Positions 1 through 8,263 of a DNA stretch of 64,000 nt are shown in pieces (the first letter of the stretch is position 1; every line of letters begins with the position of its first letter). The notes under the pieces were generated by a model. It saw only the letters and a program-made list of their open reading frames with translations. It ran no database searches and was not told the DNA's origin. Origin of the DNA: Verrucomicrobiaceae bacterium (GTDB lineage Bacteria; Verrucomicrobiota; Verrucomicrobiia; Verrucomicrobiales; Akkermansiaceae); assembly GCA_027484055.1 (NCBI GenBank), contig JAIXQH010000051.1, positions 306,321 through 370,320 of the forward strand, written 5' to 3'. The position numbers were made by a program, and so were the translations under genes.

Positions 1-455
1 TAAACGAGTGGCTTTTTCAAAAAAAACGCCGTGTCATTCGTCGAAAAACGCGTCGGGAAATTATCTGAACCATCAACGATGACGTCATAGGAACTGGCTA
101 TTGCCATCGCATTTTCCGGCGTAAACCGTTCAGGGTAAAGATGTAAGCTGCAGTGTGGATTGACCTCACGCAGCCTCGCTGCCGCGCTTTCTAGTTTCGG
201 TTTCCCGAGCCATGACTCCCCATGGAGAATCTGGCGTTGCAGATTTGAAGCCTCCACCAGATCCGCGTCCACAAGTCCCAGCCGCCCTACCCCTGCGGCG
301 GCCAGGTAAAGTGCTGCTGGTGAACCAAGCGCACCCGTGCCAATCAGGAGGACGGACGCCATTTTCAAGCGCAGCTGACCCGCTTCTCCCACACCGGGAA
401 TCAGCAAGTGCCGCGAGTAGCGAAGAATCTCCGCCGGTGATAGTGCGTCTGACAT
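1..455 (-). CDS. MoeB/ThiF-family adenylyltransferase, truncated by the window edge
   Basis: Partial gene on the minus strand; translation starts at the ATG at 453-455 and runs off the left end after 151 codons. The E1-like fold is clear: the N-terminal RYSRHLLIPGVGEAGQ block typical of MoeB/ThiF (about residues 12-27), the nucleotide-binding GTGALGSP (39-46), VDADLVEASNLQRQ (62-75) with the conserved Asn-x-x-Arg-Gln, and DGSDNFPTR (128-136). Known family members adenylate the C-terminal glycine of a small sulfur-carrier protein (MoaD or ThiS) for molybdopterin or thiamine synthesis. The distal part, including any zinc-binding cysteines or a rhodanese domain, is outside the window, so MoeB, ThiF and MoeZ cannot be told apart. 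It is divergent from the thioredoxin-fold gene that follows. Confidence 0.93.
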   Translation of the reverse strand, partial: MSDALSPAEILRYSRHLLIPGVGEAGQLRLKMASVLLIGTGALGSPAALYLAAAGVGRLGLVDADLVEASNLQRQILHGESWLGKPKLESAAARLREVNPHCSLHLYPERFTPENAMAIASSYDVIVDGSDNFPTRFSTNDTAFFLKKPLV

Positions 456-542
456 GACGGGCCGAATTTGCAACGGATGCGCCTGCGGGTCAAAGGCGGA
501 AAATTACTTTAGAGACTTCAAATCCTGTGGTAGGCTACCCTC

Positions 543-1100
543 ATGGCTGAAATTCTATCATCATTTCAAATGAGTCCCGGTGATGCAGCGCCGGACTTCA
601 CCCTCCCAGATGCTCATGGAACGGTCTTCACCCGATGCGATGTCGCGGGAGCTCAGGGATTACTCGTCGTCTTCGCATGCAACCACTGCCCCTTCGTCGT
701 GCACCTAGCGGCAGCGCTCGGCGACTTCGCCCGGGAAATCGCACCTCAAGCCGTGAACACCGTGGCCATTAATTCCAACGATCTTAGCCGCTACCCACAA
801 GACGGCCCTGAGCCGATGCTGGCCTTTGCCCGCGAACAGGGCTGGGATTTCCCTTACCTACTGGACGAGACGCAGGACATCGCCAAAGCCTATGGCGCCG
901 TCTGCACCCCAGACTTTTTCCTATTCGACGGTGCCGGGAAACTGTTCTACGCAGGTCAATTCGACGACTCACGGCCCCGCAATGGTGAAACGCCTCACGG
1001 CGGAGACCTTAGGGAGGCCGTCCGCCGGATGCTCGCCGGGGAAGGCCCGCTCATCCGCCCCTACCCGAGTAGTGGCTGCAATATCAAGTGGAAGGTCTGA
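543..1100 (+). CDS. Thioredoxin-family protein (AhpC/TSA-like, CNHC active site)
   Basis: 185-residue protein without an evident signal peptide. It opens with the peroxiredoxin-like PGDAAPDFTLPDAHG (12-26), and has a CNHC redox motif at residues 46-49 followed by Pro, and a cis-proline-like TPDFFLFD (123-130) that packs against the active site in thioredoxin folds. This arrangement matches cytoplasmic thioredoxin-like proteins often annotated as AhpC/TSA or Mal-allergen family. A thiol-disulfide or peroxide-related redox role is expected from the family; the substrate is unknown. It stands alone, divergent from moeB/thiF and convergent with mnmG, with only 22 bp separating it from the mnmG stop. 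Confidence 0.85.
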   Translation: MAEILSSFQMSPGDAAPDFTLPDAHGTVFTRCDVAGAQGLLVVFACNHCPFVVHLAAALGDFAREIAPQAVNTVAINSNDLSRYPQDGPEPMLAFAREQGWDFPYLLDETQDIAKAYGAVCTPDFFLFDGAGKLFYAGQFDDSRPRNGETPHGGDLREAVRRMLAGEGPLIRPYPSSGCNIKWKV

Positions 1101-1122
1101 TCCGAACGCGCCGTCACGACCT

Positions 1123-3012
1123 TCAAAGCGGGCTAAGCTCTGATGTTGACTGCTCACGTTGCAGTTTTTCCAGCCAGACAAGCAACATCGCCAAATCCGC
1201 AGGAGTGATGCCAGGAATCCGACCCGCTTGGCCGAGTGTGGTCGGACGGATTTCGGAAAAACGAAGTTGGGCTTCTTTTTTTAAGCCCTTGATCGCCGTG
1301 TAATCCAGATCAGGCGCGAGGCGCTTGCCCTCTTGGCGTGACATCCGGTCGATCTGGGTTTGCTGGCGGCCGAGATGACCTTCGTATTTGAAATTCGTCT
1401 CAATCAGTGGCCAGAGATCGATCTGAAATTCTTGAAGGATATCAGCGGGAAGACGATCCCATGTATTTTCATTTCGTCGGAACCATTGATCCAGCTTCGC
1501 GCCCTCATAGGTCGTCTGGCGGATGAACGTTTCTGCTTTTGCGAGACCCACCCATTTTTCCTCCACCCTTCTCACACGCTCACCGCTGGCCAAACCGATC
1601 GCGGCGGCCTTCGGGGTGAGTCGGATGTCTGCATTATCTTGGCGCAGCAGGAGGCGATACTCGGCACGACTGGTGAACATGCGATAGGGTTCGGTGCAGC
1701 CACGGGTCACCAGATCGTCCACCATGACTCCGAGGTAAGCTTCATCCCGCCCGAGGATAAACTCTGGCTTACCCTGCACTTTGAGCGCTGCATTCGTGCC
1801 CGCGATGAGCCCTTGTCCGGCTGCTTCTTCATACCCAGAAGTCCCATTGATCTGACCGGCGAAGTAAAGTCCCTCGATTTTCTTCGTTTCCATGGTCGGA
1901 AATAACTGAGTCGGCGGGCAGTAATCATATTCAACGGCATAACCCGGACGTAGGATTTCACATTTTTCGAGCCCTACGATCGACCGCAAGAAGTCCAGCT
2001 GCACCTCATAGGGCAGTGACGTCGAAACTCCATTGACGTAATACTCCAGGGTGTGTCGTCCTTCGGGTTCGAGGAAAATTTGGTGGCGTTCCTTTTCCGC
2101 GAATCGAACGACCTTGTCCTCGATCGACGGGCAATATCGTGGACCCACTCCTTCGATGACGCCGCAATACATCGGGGATTGATGGAGATTACTCGCAATG
2201 ATCGAGTGGGTTGTCGGGTTCGTGTAAGTGATCCAACACGGTAATTGTTCCACGTGGAACATCGGATCCCCCCAAGGATTTAAGGTGAACAGGTCATCCT
2301 TTTCCCTTAAGAGAGTGTCCGCCATGAAGCTGAACTTGGGCACTGGGACATCACCGTCTTGGCGCTCGCAGCGGCTAAAGTCGATGGAGCGGCCATTGAG
2401 ACGACAGGGCGTGCCCGTCTTGAATCGCTCCACGTCAAATCCGAGACACTTCAGTGCTTCGGACACATTCGAGGTGGCATCCCCCATGCGTCCGCCCTTC
2501 TCATTCCTCAATCCAACATGCATGAGACCACCCATGAAAGTTCCGGCACTGAGAATGACGGATTTCCCTAAAATTTTCATCCCCAGAGAGGTGCTTACTC
2601 CGATGATTTGATCATGCTCGACCAGGAGATCCGCGACGTTGCCTTGGTGGATTTCGATACCGGGCATCGCTTCCAGTTCCCGCTTCATCCGGAACTGATA
2701 CGCCTTCTTGTCGCACTGGGCACGCGGGGCACGGACCGATGGGCCTTTCGACGCATTGAGCATGCGGAACTGGATCCCTGTGGCATCCGTATTGAGTCCC
2801 ATCACACCACCGAGCGCATCGATTTCCCGCACCATATGGCCCTTCGCAAGCCCACCGATCGCAGGATTGCAGGACATCTGACCGATGGTATCGAGATTCT
2901 GAGTTAAAATCGCGACTTCCGCTCCCAGGCGAGCGGCGGCCATGGCCGCTTCCACACCGGCGTGGCCTGCACCGATTACAATCACATCGTAGCGTTTCGG
3001 AAATTGGAACAT
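1123..3012 (-). CDS. mnmG: tRNA uridine-5-carboxymethylaminomethyl(34) synthesis enzyme MnmG
   Basis: 629 residues, the normal length of MnmG (GidA). With MnmE it installs the (carboxymethyl)aminomethyl group on U34 of certain tRNAs, using FAD, methylenetetrahydrofolate and NADH. Visible features: FAD-binding GAGHAGVEAA at 14-23, the family motif SCNPAIGGLAKGH at 47-59, the mid-protein PCWITYTNP block, and the C-terminal GidA-associated region with YTAIKGLKKEAQLRF and the SLGQAGRIPGITPADLA-like stretch (TTLGQAGRIPGITPA here) near the end. Its gene contains a perfect parS-like palindrome at 2246-2261 and has a second one just upstream, overlapping the end of cdd. In many bacteria mnmG lies near oriC and the parAB genes. 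cdd lies 79 bp upstream on the same strand. Confidence 0.97.
   Translation of the reverse strand: MFQFPKRYDVIVIGAGHAGVEAAMAAARLGAEVAILTQNLDTIGQMSCNPAIGGLAKGHMVREIDALGGVMGLNTDATGIQFRMLNASKGPSVRAPRAQCDKKAYQFRMKRELEAMPGIEIHQGNVADLLVEHDQIIGVSTSLGMKILGKSVILSAGTFMGGLMHVGLRNEKGGRMGDATSNVSEALKCLGFDVERFKTGTPCRLNGRSIDFSRCERQDGDVPVPKFSFMADTLLREKDDLFTLNPWGDPMFHVEQLPCWITYTNPTTHSIIASNLHQSPMYCGVIEGVGPRYCPSIEDKVVRFAEKERHQIFLEPEGRHTLEYYVNGVSTSLPYEVQLDFLRSIVGLEKCEILRPGYAVEYDYCPPTQLFPTMETKKIEGLYFAGQINGTSGYEEAAGQGLIAGTNAALKVQGKPEFILGRDEAYLGVMVDDLVTRGCTEPYRMFTSRAEYRLLLRQDNADIRLTPKAAAIGLASGERVRRVEEKWVGLAKAETFIRQTTYEGAKLDQWFRRNENTWDRLPADILQEFQIDLWPLIETNFKYEGHLGRQQTQIDRMSRQEGKRLAPDLDYTAIKGLKKEAQLRFSEIRPTTLGQAGRIPGITPADLAMLLVWLEKLQREQSTSELSPL
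2246..2261. other. parS-like ParB binding site inside mnmG
   Basis: TGTTCCACGTGGAACA, a perfect 16-bp palindrome, which is the parS form known from Pseudomonas and Caulobacter-type chromosomes (the Bacillus consensus differs by two bases). It sits in the mnmG coding region, so the codons must tolerate it. parS sites load ParB for origin segregation and usually cluster near oriC. No parA or parB gene lies in this window. Confidence 0.85.
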
Positions 3013-3074
3013 CGTAAGACCGAGACTCTAGGCTTATCCTTGGGCTGGCTCAAGCTCGGAAACAAAAGCGTGAT

Positions 3075-3090
3075 TGTTCCACGTGGAACA
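3075..3090. other. parS-like ParB binding site between cdd and mnmG
   Basis: A second perfect TGTTCCACGTGGAACA. The flanks extend the symmetry, giving a 22-bp perfect palindrome at 3072-3093 that runs into the cdd stop codon (3092-3094, minus strand). Two identical 16-mers 829 bp apart are very unlikely by chance and match the clustered layout of chromosomal parS sites. Confidence 0.88.
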
Positions 3091-3091
3091 A

Positions 3092-3484
3092 TCACTCTGG
3101 ACGATCCAAGATTCCAGATGAGGCGCGTGGCAGTAGATCACTCAGGCTCATTTCAAGGCTTTCGCTGCGATTTGCCATGATCACCACCGGGATACCAAAT
3201 TCTGCCAACACCTGACGGCAAGCGCCACAGGGCGAAATGGGCACCCCCGTATCAGCAACGACTACCACGCTGGTAAACTTTCTTACCCCGGCTGCCACTG
3301 CTGCGCCGATTGCGACGCGCTCTGCACAATTCGTCAGCCCATAGGAGATGTTTTCTACGTTACAGCCAAGGAAGACCCGGCCGTCAGCCGCAAGCAGAGC
3401 CGCGCCGACTTGGAAGTTCGAATATGGGGCGTATGCATGATCACGGGCTGCCCAAGCTTGATTTACCAAGTCGTTATGATTCAT
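3092..3484 (-). CDS. cdd: Cytidine deaminase
   Basis: 130 residues from the ATG at 3484, the usual size of the small tetrameric zinc cytidine deaminases, which convert cytidine and deoxycytidine to uridine and deoxyuridine in pyrimidine salvage. Seen: YAPYSNFQVGAAL (18-30), the substrate-binding NVENISYGLTNCAE (42-55) with the zinc ligand Cys53 and the catalytic Glu55, and PCGACRQVL (85-93) with Cys86 and Cys89. The frame stays open upstream to 3556, but the residues before Met at 3484 do not resemble the family, so the shorter start is preferred. It lies upstream of mnmG, with a parS site between them. Confidence 0.95.
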   Translation of the reverse strand: MNHNDLVNQAWAARDHAYAPYSNFQVGAALLAADGRVFLGCNVENISYGLTNCAERVAIGAAVAAGVRKFTSVVVVADTGVPISPCGACRQVLAEFGIPVVIMANRSESLEMSLSDLLPRASSGILDRPE

Positions 3485-3588
3485 GCGGATGGGTAACGCA
3501 TTCACGGGCATTCGGGAATGAAAAACCTTTCGCAAAGCCATATTTTGGTCTAGCATGCCCGGAAAAAATCAACAATTCTCATCCAGTC

Positions 3589-4146
3589 ATGCACCGCTAT
3601 TTGCCGTTGGGAATCATCATCACGCTCCTCATCATTTTCCGTATGGTTGGGATAGTTTTGCCTGAAGCCTTACCGAATTTCCAGCCACTAGCTGCACTTT
3701 TCTTTTGTGGGGCCTTATTGGCGCCCGGTTGGCGAGCCTTCGCGATACCTCTTGGAATTTGGACGATTACCTATCCATTCGGTATTGGTCCGATCCATGA
3801 CTTGCCTCTCTTCGTGACAACCATGCTTGCACTTTGCGTGACTTCCTTGATGGGTAAATTCTTCAGCTCCCGCGATATGCCGACACTTCTCGTAGGCGCG
3901 GCGGCGGCGGCACTTGCCTTCCATTTCATCACCTGCACGGCTGCCTGGATTGGTGATCCCATGTATGCCAAATCTCTGACTGGCTTATGGCAGTCCTTCT
4001 GGACTGGTCCACCTACTTCTTCGATTCCATCTTGGGTTTTCTTGAGAAATCTGGTGGCTGCGAATGTCCTCTTCACCGGTGTCTTTGTCCTAGCGACTCT
4101 CCGTAGGTCGCCATCCCTCACCGTCTGTCCTGTCCTCTCTAAGTAA
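3589..4146 (+). CDS. DUF6580-like integral membrane protein
   Basis: 185 residues, very hydrophobic, with about five membrane segments. The pattern LPNFQPLAALFFCGALL (about 28-44), a central stretch of small residues and the later FHFITCTAAWI and FLRNLVAANVLFTGVFVL blocks match DUF6580-type proteins, which resemble the S-component fold of ECF transporters (inference from pattern). No substrate can be named. The start ATG at 3589 begins directly before the first membrane segment; upstream in-frame sequence reads through the antisense of cdd and is not used. It precedes the pyruvate dehydrogenase genes by 27 bp on the same strand, but a functional link is not evident. Confidence 0.72.
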   Translation: MHRYLPLGIIITLLIIFRMVGIVLPEALPNFQPLAALFFCGALLAPGWRAFAIPLGIWTITYPFGIGPIHDLPLFVTTMLALCVTSLMGKFFSSRDMPTLLVGAAAAALAFHFITCTAAWIGDPMYAKSLTGLWQSFWTGPPTSSIPSWVFLRNLVAANVLFTGVFVLATLRRSPSLTVCPVLSK

Positions 4147-4173
4147 GATCTCACTTTTTTAAATCGCCTCACT

Positions 4174-5250
4174 ATGACAAGCGCTAGTTCTTCCAAGCTC
4201 GATTTTATCAGCTCCCCCATCAACCAAGCCCTGACGCCAGAGCGCAAGGTCGAGCTTTACACCCAAATGGTGCGGATCCGTAAATTCGAGCAGTCGGCTT
4301 TAAAATACTATAATGCCGGTAAAATGGGTGGCTTCCTACATCTCTACATTGGTCAAGAGGCCGTCGCCGTCGGCACCATCTCACTGGGCGGTGCAGATGA
4401 TCACTTCATCACCGCTTACCGAGATCACGGTCATGCGCTTGCCGTGGGGATGGGTATGAATGAATGCATGGCTGAGATGTTCGGCAAGCAGACCGGTTGC
4501 TCAAAAGGTAAGGGCGGCTCGATGCACTTTTTCGCACCTGACAAGAATTTCTGGGGTGGCCATGGGATCGTCGCAGGACAGACTCCTCTCGGCCTCGGTC
4601 TTGCTTACGGCCTAAAATACTTGGGTAAAGAAGGATGCTGCCTCTGCTATCTCGGCGACGGGGCTGTCAATCAAGGTGCGTTTCACGAGTCCTTGAACAT
4701 CGCTTCACTTTTTGGAATCCCCGTCGTCTATGTGATCGAAAACAACGGCTACTCCATGGGCACCTCGCAGGAGCGCTCCTCTGCTTTCAATGGTTGCCTC
4801 GCGCAGCGTGCCGAAGCATACGCCATCGAATGGGACGTGGTCGATGGCTCAGACCTCTACGAAGTCCGGGCGAAAACACACATCGCCATGGAGCGTGCTC
4901 GCAAGCAGCACAAGCCCACGGTGCTCGAAATCGACACCTATCGTTACTACGGCCACAGCGTTGCGGACGCGAACAACAAGAAGTATCGCACTCCAGAAGA
5001 GATCGAAAATTACAAACAGAACCACGATCCCATTTCTGTTTTCCAGCGTCGCTTGCTCGAAGAGGGCGTGCTTACCGAAGATTTAGTGAAGTCAATTGGC
5101 AAGGCCGCTACAAATGAAGCCGCCGCTTCAGCTAAATTTGCTGACGAATCCCCAGCACCAACGATCGCTGATATCAGCACCGACGTCTATTGGGAAACCG
5201 ATCACCAGACCGCAGCCTCCAAAGTGGGTCATCACTTTTTCAACGACTGA
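4174..5250 (+). CDS. pdhA: Pyruvate dehydrogenase E1 component, alpha subunit
   Basis: 358 residues, the length of E1 alpha in heterotetrameric pyruvate dehydrogenases. E1 decarboxylates pyruvate with thiamine diphosphate and acetylates the lipoyl group of E2. The ThDP-magnesium motif is clear: GDGAVNQG at 161-168 and ENNGYSMGTS at 189-198. Also seen are the YRDHGHALAVG stretch (82-92), the KGGSMHFF segment (113-120) of the phosphorylation-loop region, and YRYYGHS near residue 255. The E1 beta gene follows 46 bp downstream, and the E2 gene lies 1.7 kb further on; no E3 gene is in the window. Confidence 0.95.
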   Translation: MTSASSSKLDFISSPINQALTPERKVELYTQMVRIRKFEQSALKYYNAGKMGGFLHLYIGQEAVAVGTISLGGADDHFITAYRDHGHALAVGMGMNECMAEMFGKQTGCSKGKGGSMHFFAPDKNFWGGHGIVAGQTPLGLGLAYGLKYLGKEGCCLCYLGDGAVNQGAFHESLNIASLFGIPVVYVIENNGYSMGTSQERSSAFNGCLAQRAEAYAIEWDVVDGSDLYEVRAKTHIAMERARKQHKPTVLEIDTYRYYGHSVADANNKKYRTPEEIENYKQNHDPISVFQRRLLEEGVLTEDLVKSIGKAATNEAAASAKFADESPAPTIADISTDVYWETDHQTAASKVGHHFFND

Positions 5251-5296
5251 GCCTTCCGACCTAGTTCCGCACCTCGCACTCCCATCCTAAATTTCC

Positions 5297-6283
5297 ATGT
5301 CTCGTATTCTCACTTACCGTGAAGCCCTCCGCGAGGGCCTCGATGAAGAACTCGCCCGTGATTCCAACGTCGTCCTGATGGGCGAGGAAGTAGCCCAGTA
5401 CAATGGCGCTTACAAAGTGACCCAGGGACTATGGGAAAAATGGGGCGACAAACGCGTAGTTGATACTCCGATTTCCGAGGCTGGTTTCATCGGCATGGGC
5501 ATCGGTGCTTCGATGCTTGGAGTACGCCCAGTCATGGAGCTCATGTTCTGGTCCTTCCACTCCGTAGCGTTTGATCAGCTCGTCAGCAATGCCGCTTGTG
5601 TGCGCTACATGTCTGGTGGTCTTTGCAATTGCCCGATCGTCGTCCGTGGACCCGCGAACGGTGGCAGTGGCGTCGGTGCCACTCACTCGCACCTGCCAGA
5701 GGGACTTTTCGCCGCATTCCCTGGGCTTAAGGTTTGCGTGCCAGCCACTCCAGCAGATGCCAAGGGGCTGATCAAAGCCGCGATTCGTGATAACGATCCT
5801 GTCTATTTCATGGAGAACACCTTGCTCTACGGCAACACCGGAGAGGTGCCAGATCCTGAAGATGGTGATTTTGTCATCCCGCTTGGTCTTGCGGATCTCA
5901 AACGCGAAGGAACTGACGTTTCCCTCATCGCACACGGTCGCTCAGTGATTCAATCACTTGCGGCGGCGGAAATTCTCCAGAATGAGCATGGCATCAATGC
6001 CGAAGTCTTGGATCTGCGCTCCATTCGCCCTCTAGATGTGGATGCGATTCTTAAAACCGTCAAGAAGACCAACCGCGTCGTTCTGGTCGACGAATCAAAA
6101 CCATTCGGCGGTGTTTCTGCCATGGTTGCGATGCTGATCCAAGAACATGCTTTTGATGATTTGGATGCTCCTATCAAGCGTGTTTGTTCAATCGATGCGC
6201 CGGCGATTTACTCGCCACACATTGAGAATGAACAGCTTCCAAATCCTGCGAGAATTGTAGCCAAGGTGCTGAGTCTGCGTTGA
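5297..6283 (+). CDS. pdhB: Pyruvate dehydrogenase E1 component, beta subunit
   Basis: 328 residues, the usual length. Begins MSRILTYREALREGLDEEL, with VVLMGEEVAQYNGAYKVT (25-42) and the ThDP-contacting Glu61 in TPISEAGFIGMGIGAS. The middle holds the GGSGVGATHSH stretch typical of E1 beta, and the C-terminal transketolase domain includes AEVLDLRSIRPLD and FGGVSAMVAMLIQE. It forms the alpha2beta2 E1 enzyme with the product of the gene just upstream. After it come two small lipoprotein genes before the E2 gene, so the pdh genes may be one transcription unit or two; a strong terminator lies between the second lipoprotein gene and pdhC. Confidence 0.95.
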   Translation: MSRILTYREALREGLDEELARDSNVVLMGEEVAQYNGAYKVTQGLWEKWGDKRVVDTPISEAGFIGMGIGASMLGVRPVMELMFWSFHSVAFDQLVSNAACVRYMSGGLCNCPIVVRGPANGGSGVGATHSHLPEGLFAAFPGLKVCVPATPADAKGLIKAAIRDNDPVYFMENTLLYGNTGEVPDPEDGDFVIPLGLADLKREGTDVSLIAHGRSVIQSLAAAEILQNEHGINAEVLDLRSIRPLDVDAILKTVKKTNRVVLVDESKPFGGVSAMVAMLIQEHAFDDLDAPIKRVCSIDAPAIYSPHIENEQLPNPARIVAKVLSLR

Positions 6284-6332
6284 AGTTAGCTTTTTGATTG
6301 CCAAGGTAGATTCTTGAGCTAAAGTGCCAGCT

Positions 6333-6407
6333 ATGTTCTTAAAAATAACCACACTCGCCGCCGCTACCGCTTTCATCTTAAGTCTGACCTCATGCTGCTG
6401 CATGTAA
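6333..6407 (+). CDS. Very small lipoprotein-like peptide (24 aa)
   Basis: Short open frame starting ATG at 6333: a Lys near the N-terminus, a hydrophobic run TTLAAATAFILSL, then the lipobox-like SLTSC and a CCCM end. After lipid attachment almost nothing would remain but the lipidated cysteine and a few residues. Two comparable tiny genes lie at 44822 and 45041. The context (after pdhB, before a larger SCC lipoprotein gene) and the signal-peptide pattern make it plausible as a real gene, but it is too short for firm calling. Function unknown. Confidence 0.5.
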   Translation: MFLKITTLAAATAFILSLTSCCCM

Positions 6408-6435
6408 TTCTGAAAATGTCTAACGCCACCCACCC

Positions 6436-6798
6436 ATGAAAAACCCACTTTCTTTTCTACCGCTCGCTCTGCTTTCGCTCAGCTGCTCCTCCTGTTGCCT
6501 ATTCTCCGGTTCCAAAGCAGAATATCGCACTGAAACTCGCCAAGTGAGGATCTGCGGATACGACACCATCACAGAACAGGTCATGCCTAGCGGAAAAGGT
6601 GGGATGATTCAAACCATAGAAAAAAAGGTCCCTAGGTATAAAACCGTGACCAAAAAGATCCGTGTCTCAAGCGCTTGTTCAGGCACCCGCTACTACTGCC
6701 CGCACAAGGAAAATGTCATTGAAATGGCCACCACCCAAGGGTCATCTGGTAGTCCTAATTTAGGTTTAGTGCCTACAATGAAGTCACTTGCGCCCTAA
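6436..6798 (+). CDS. Small lipoprotein of unknown function
   Basis: 120 residues with a lipoprotein signal peptide (MKNPLSFLPLALLSLSCSSCC, lipobox near residues 14-20). The mature part is polar and has the near-repeat YRTETRQVRICGYDTITEQV and PRYKTVTKKIRVSSAC, that is, two 'Y-x-T-x-T-x-x-(V/I)-R' strands, followed by CSGTRYYCPHKENV. Four cysteines in the mature chain could form disulfides or bind metal. It is placed between pdhB and pdhC and is followed by a strong terminator. I do not recognise a family. Confidence 0.7.
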   Translation: MKNPLSFLPLALLSLSCSSCCLFSGSKAEYRTETRQVRICGYDTITEQVMPSGKGGMIQTIEKKVPRYKTVTKKIRVSSACSGTRYYCPHKENVIEMATTQGSSGSPNLGLVPTMKSLAP

Positions 6799-6820
6799 TC
6801 TGCCTGATCTGCCTCCTTCA

Positions 6821-6857
6821 AAGCGTGGTGAGAGTAACTCTTTCACCACGCTTTTTT
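6821..6857 (+). terminator. Rho-independent terminator after the lipoprotein gene
   Basis: The stem AAGCGTGGTGA pairs with TCACCACGCTT, with a short loop, and is followed by six T. It ends the transcript before pdhC, so pdhC probably has its own promoter in 6858-6952. Confidence 0.85.
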
Positions 6858-6952
6858 GTGGTCAAACGTGGACTTGTGATTCTTCCACGAAAAAGGCTGG
6901 AATTACCTCATAATATTCTCATTCTCACCTCGTCTTACTCCCTAACCTACCC

Positions 6953-8263
6953 ATGTCTGTGAACATCGAAATGCCTAAACTCTCGGATACAATGACCGAG
7001 GGAACCCTGATCAAATGGCACAAAAAAGTTGGCGATACCGTCGAGATTGGCGACATCCTCGCAGAAGTCGAAACCGATAAGGCCACCATGGAAATGGAAG
7101 CTTTTGATGAAGGAGTGATCACCGAGATCATGATTCAAGAGGGCGAACGAGCCCCAATCGGATCGATTCTCGCCGTTTTGGATGGTGACTCAGACATGCC
7201 AGCAGCAGCACCAGCCGCTCCCGCTATTTCGACTGCACCAGCAGCCGTGAACACTACATCAGTTCCTGCCGCTCCAGTCATTTCTGACAGTGAAACGGGA
7301 GATCGGATCAAAGCTTCTCCACTGGCTCGGAAAGTTGCCGCCGAACTCGGGGTGGATTTAACTTCAATCGCTGGGTCTGGACCTGCCGGGCGTATTGTAA
7401 AAGACGATGTAAAAAACGCCTCCAAGGCACCGACTTCCGCCCCACAACCCTCTTCGGAAGCCTCGGCAGCAGCAGCCCTTGCCGCATCCATCAAAACAAA
7501 AACCATTCCAGCACCAAGTCCTGTGGGGGCTACACCAGCTTCACCACAAGCCATTGTGCCAGTGGCGAAAGATGGTGATGAACTCATTCCTCTGAGCTCA
7601 ATGCGGAAAATCATCGCATCGCGACTGCTCACTTCAAAGACCACCATCCCGCACTTCTACTTGCATGTGGATGTGGATGCCGCGCCGCTCATGGCACTCC
7701 GCCAACAAGTGAATGCCCAGGCAGAGAAAACTCACGGAAACAAATACTCCGTGAACGATTTCATCCTCAAGGCCGTCATCAACGCGACCCAAGCCGTCCC
7801 GGCCGTAAACGCCTCATTTGCAGGAGAAAATATCCTAAAATACAGACACGTCGGCTTGTCCGTAGCCATCGCCGTGGAAGATGGCCTAGTCACACCGGTC
7901 ATCAAACAGGCCGAAACGAAGTCCCTACTCGCCATCTCTAGGGCGGTCAAAGACTTCGCGATCCGGGCGAAGGATAAAAAACTCAAACCCGACGAATTCG
8001 ACGGTGGCACAATCACCGTTTCGAATCTTGGGGCATGGGGAATCGAGTCCTTCGATGCCATCGTCAACCCGCCGCAAGCTGCGATCCTTTCCGTCGGCGC
8101 TGCGATCGAGAAGCCCGTTGTCAAAAATGGCCAAATCGTCGCCGGCCTGCGGATGAACCTCGGTCTCTCATGTGACCACCGCGTAGTCGATGGAGCCGTG
8201 GCTGCTCAATTCCTTAACGAGATTAAGAAACTCATCGAGCAGCCTGCTCTGATGCTTCTCTAA
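6953..8263 (+). CDS. pdhC: Pyruvate dehydrogenase E2, dihydrolipoyllysine acetyltransferase
   Basis: 436 residues in three parts. Residues 1-80 are one lipoyl domain with the lipoylated Lys43 in ETDKATME. An Ala/Pro-rich linker leads to the peripheral subunit-binding domain at about 117-155 (ASPLARKVAAELGVDL, GSGPAGRIVKDDV). A second Ala/Pro linker leads to the catalytic 2-oxoacid dehydrogenase acyltransferase domain (about 210-436) ending with DHRVVDG at about 408-414, which holds the catalytic His. The N-terminal wording SVNIEMPKLSDTMTEG is typical of pyruvate rather than 2-oxoglutarate enzymes. It completes the E1-E2 part of the complex; E3 must be encoded elsewhere. Confidence 0.95.
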   Translation: MSVNIEMPKLSDTMTEGTLIKWHKKVGDTVEIGDILAEVETDKATMEMEAFDEGVITEIMIQEGERAPIGSILAVLDGDSDMPAAAPAAPAISTAPAAVNTTSVPAAPVISDSETGDRIKASPLARKVAAELGVDLTSIAGSGPAGRIVKDDVKNASKAPTSAPQPSSEASAAAALAASIKTKTIPAPSPVGATPASPQAIVPVAKDGDELIPLSSMRKIIASRLLTSKTTIPHFYLHVDVDAAPLMALRQQVNAQAEKTHGNKYSVNDFILKAVINATQAVPAVNASFAGENILKYRHVGLSVAIAVEDGLVTPVIKQAETKSLLAISRAVKDFAIRAKDKKLKPDEFDGGTITVSNLGAWGIESFDAIVNPPQAAILSVGAAIEKPVVKNGQIVAGLRMNLGLSCDHRVVDGAVAAQFLNEIKKLIEQPALMLL

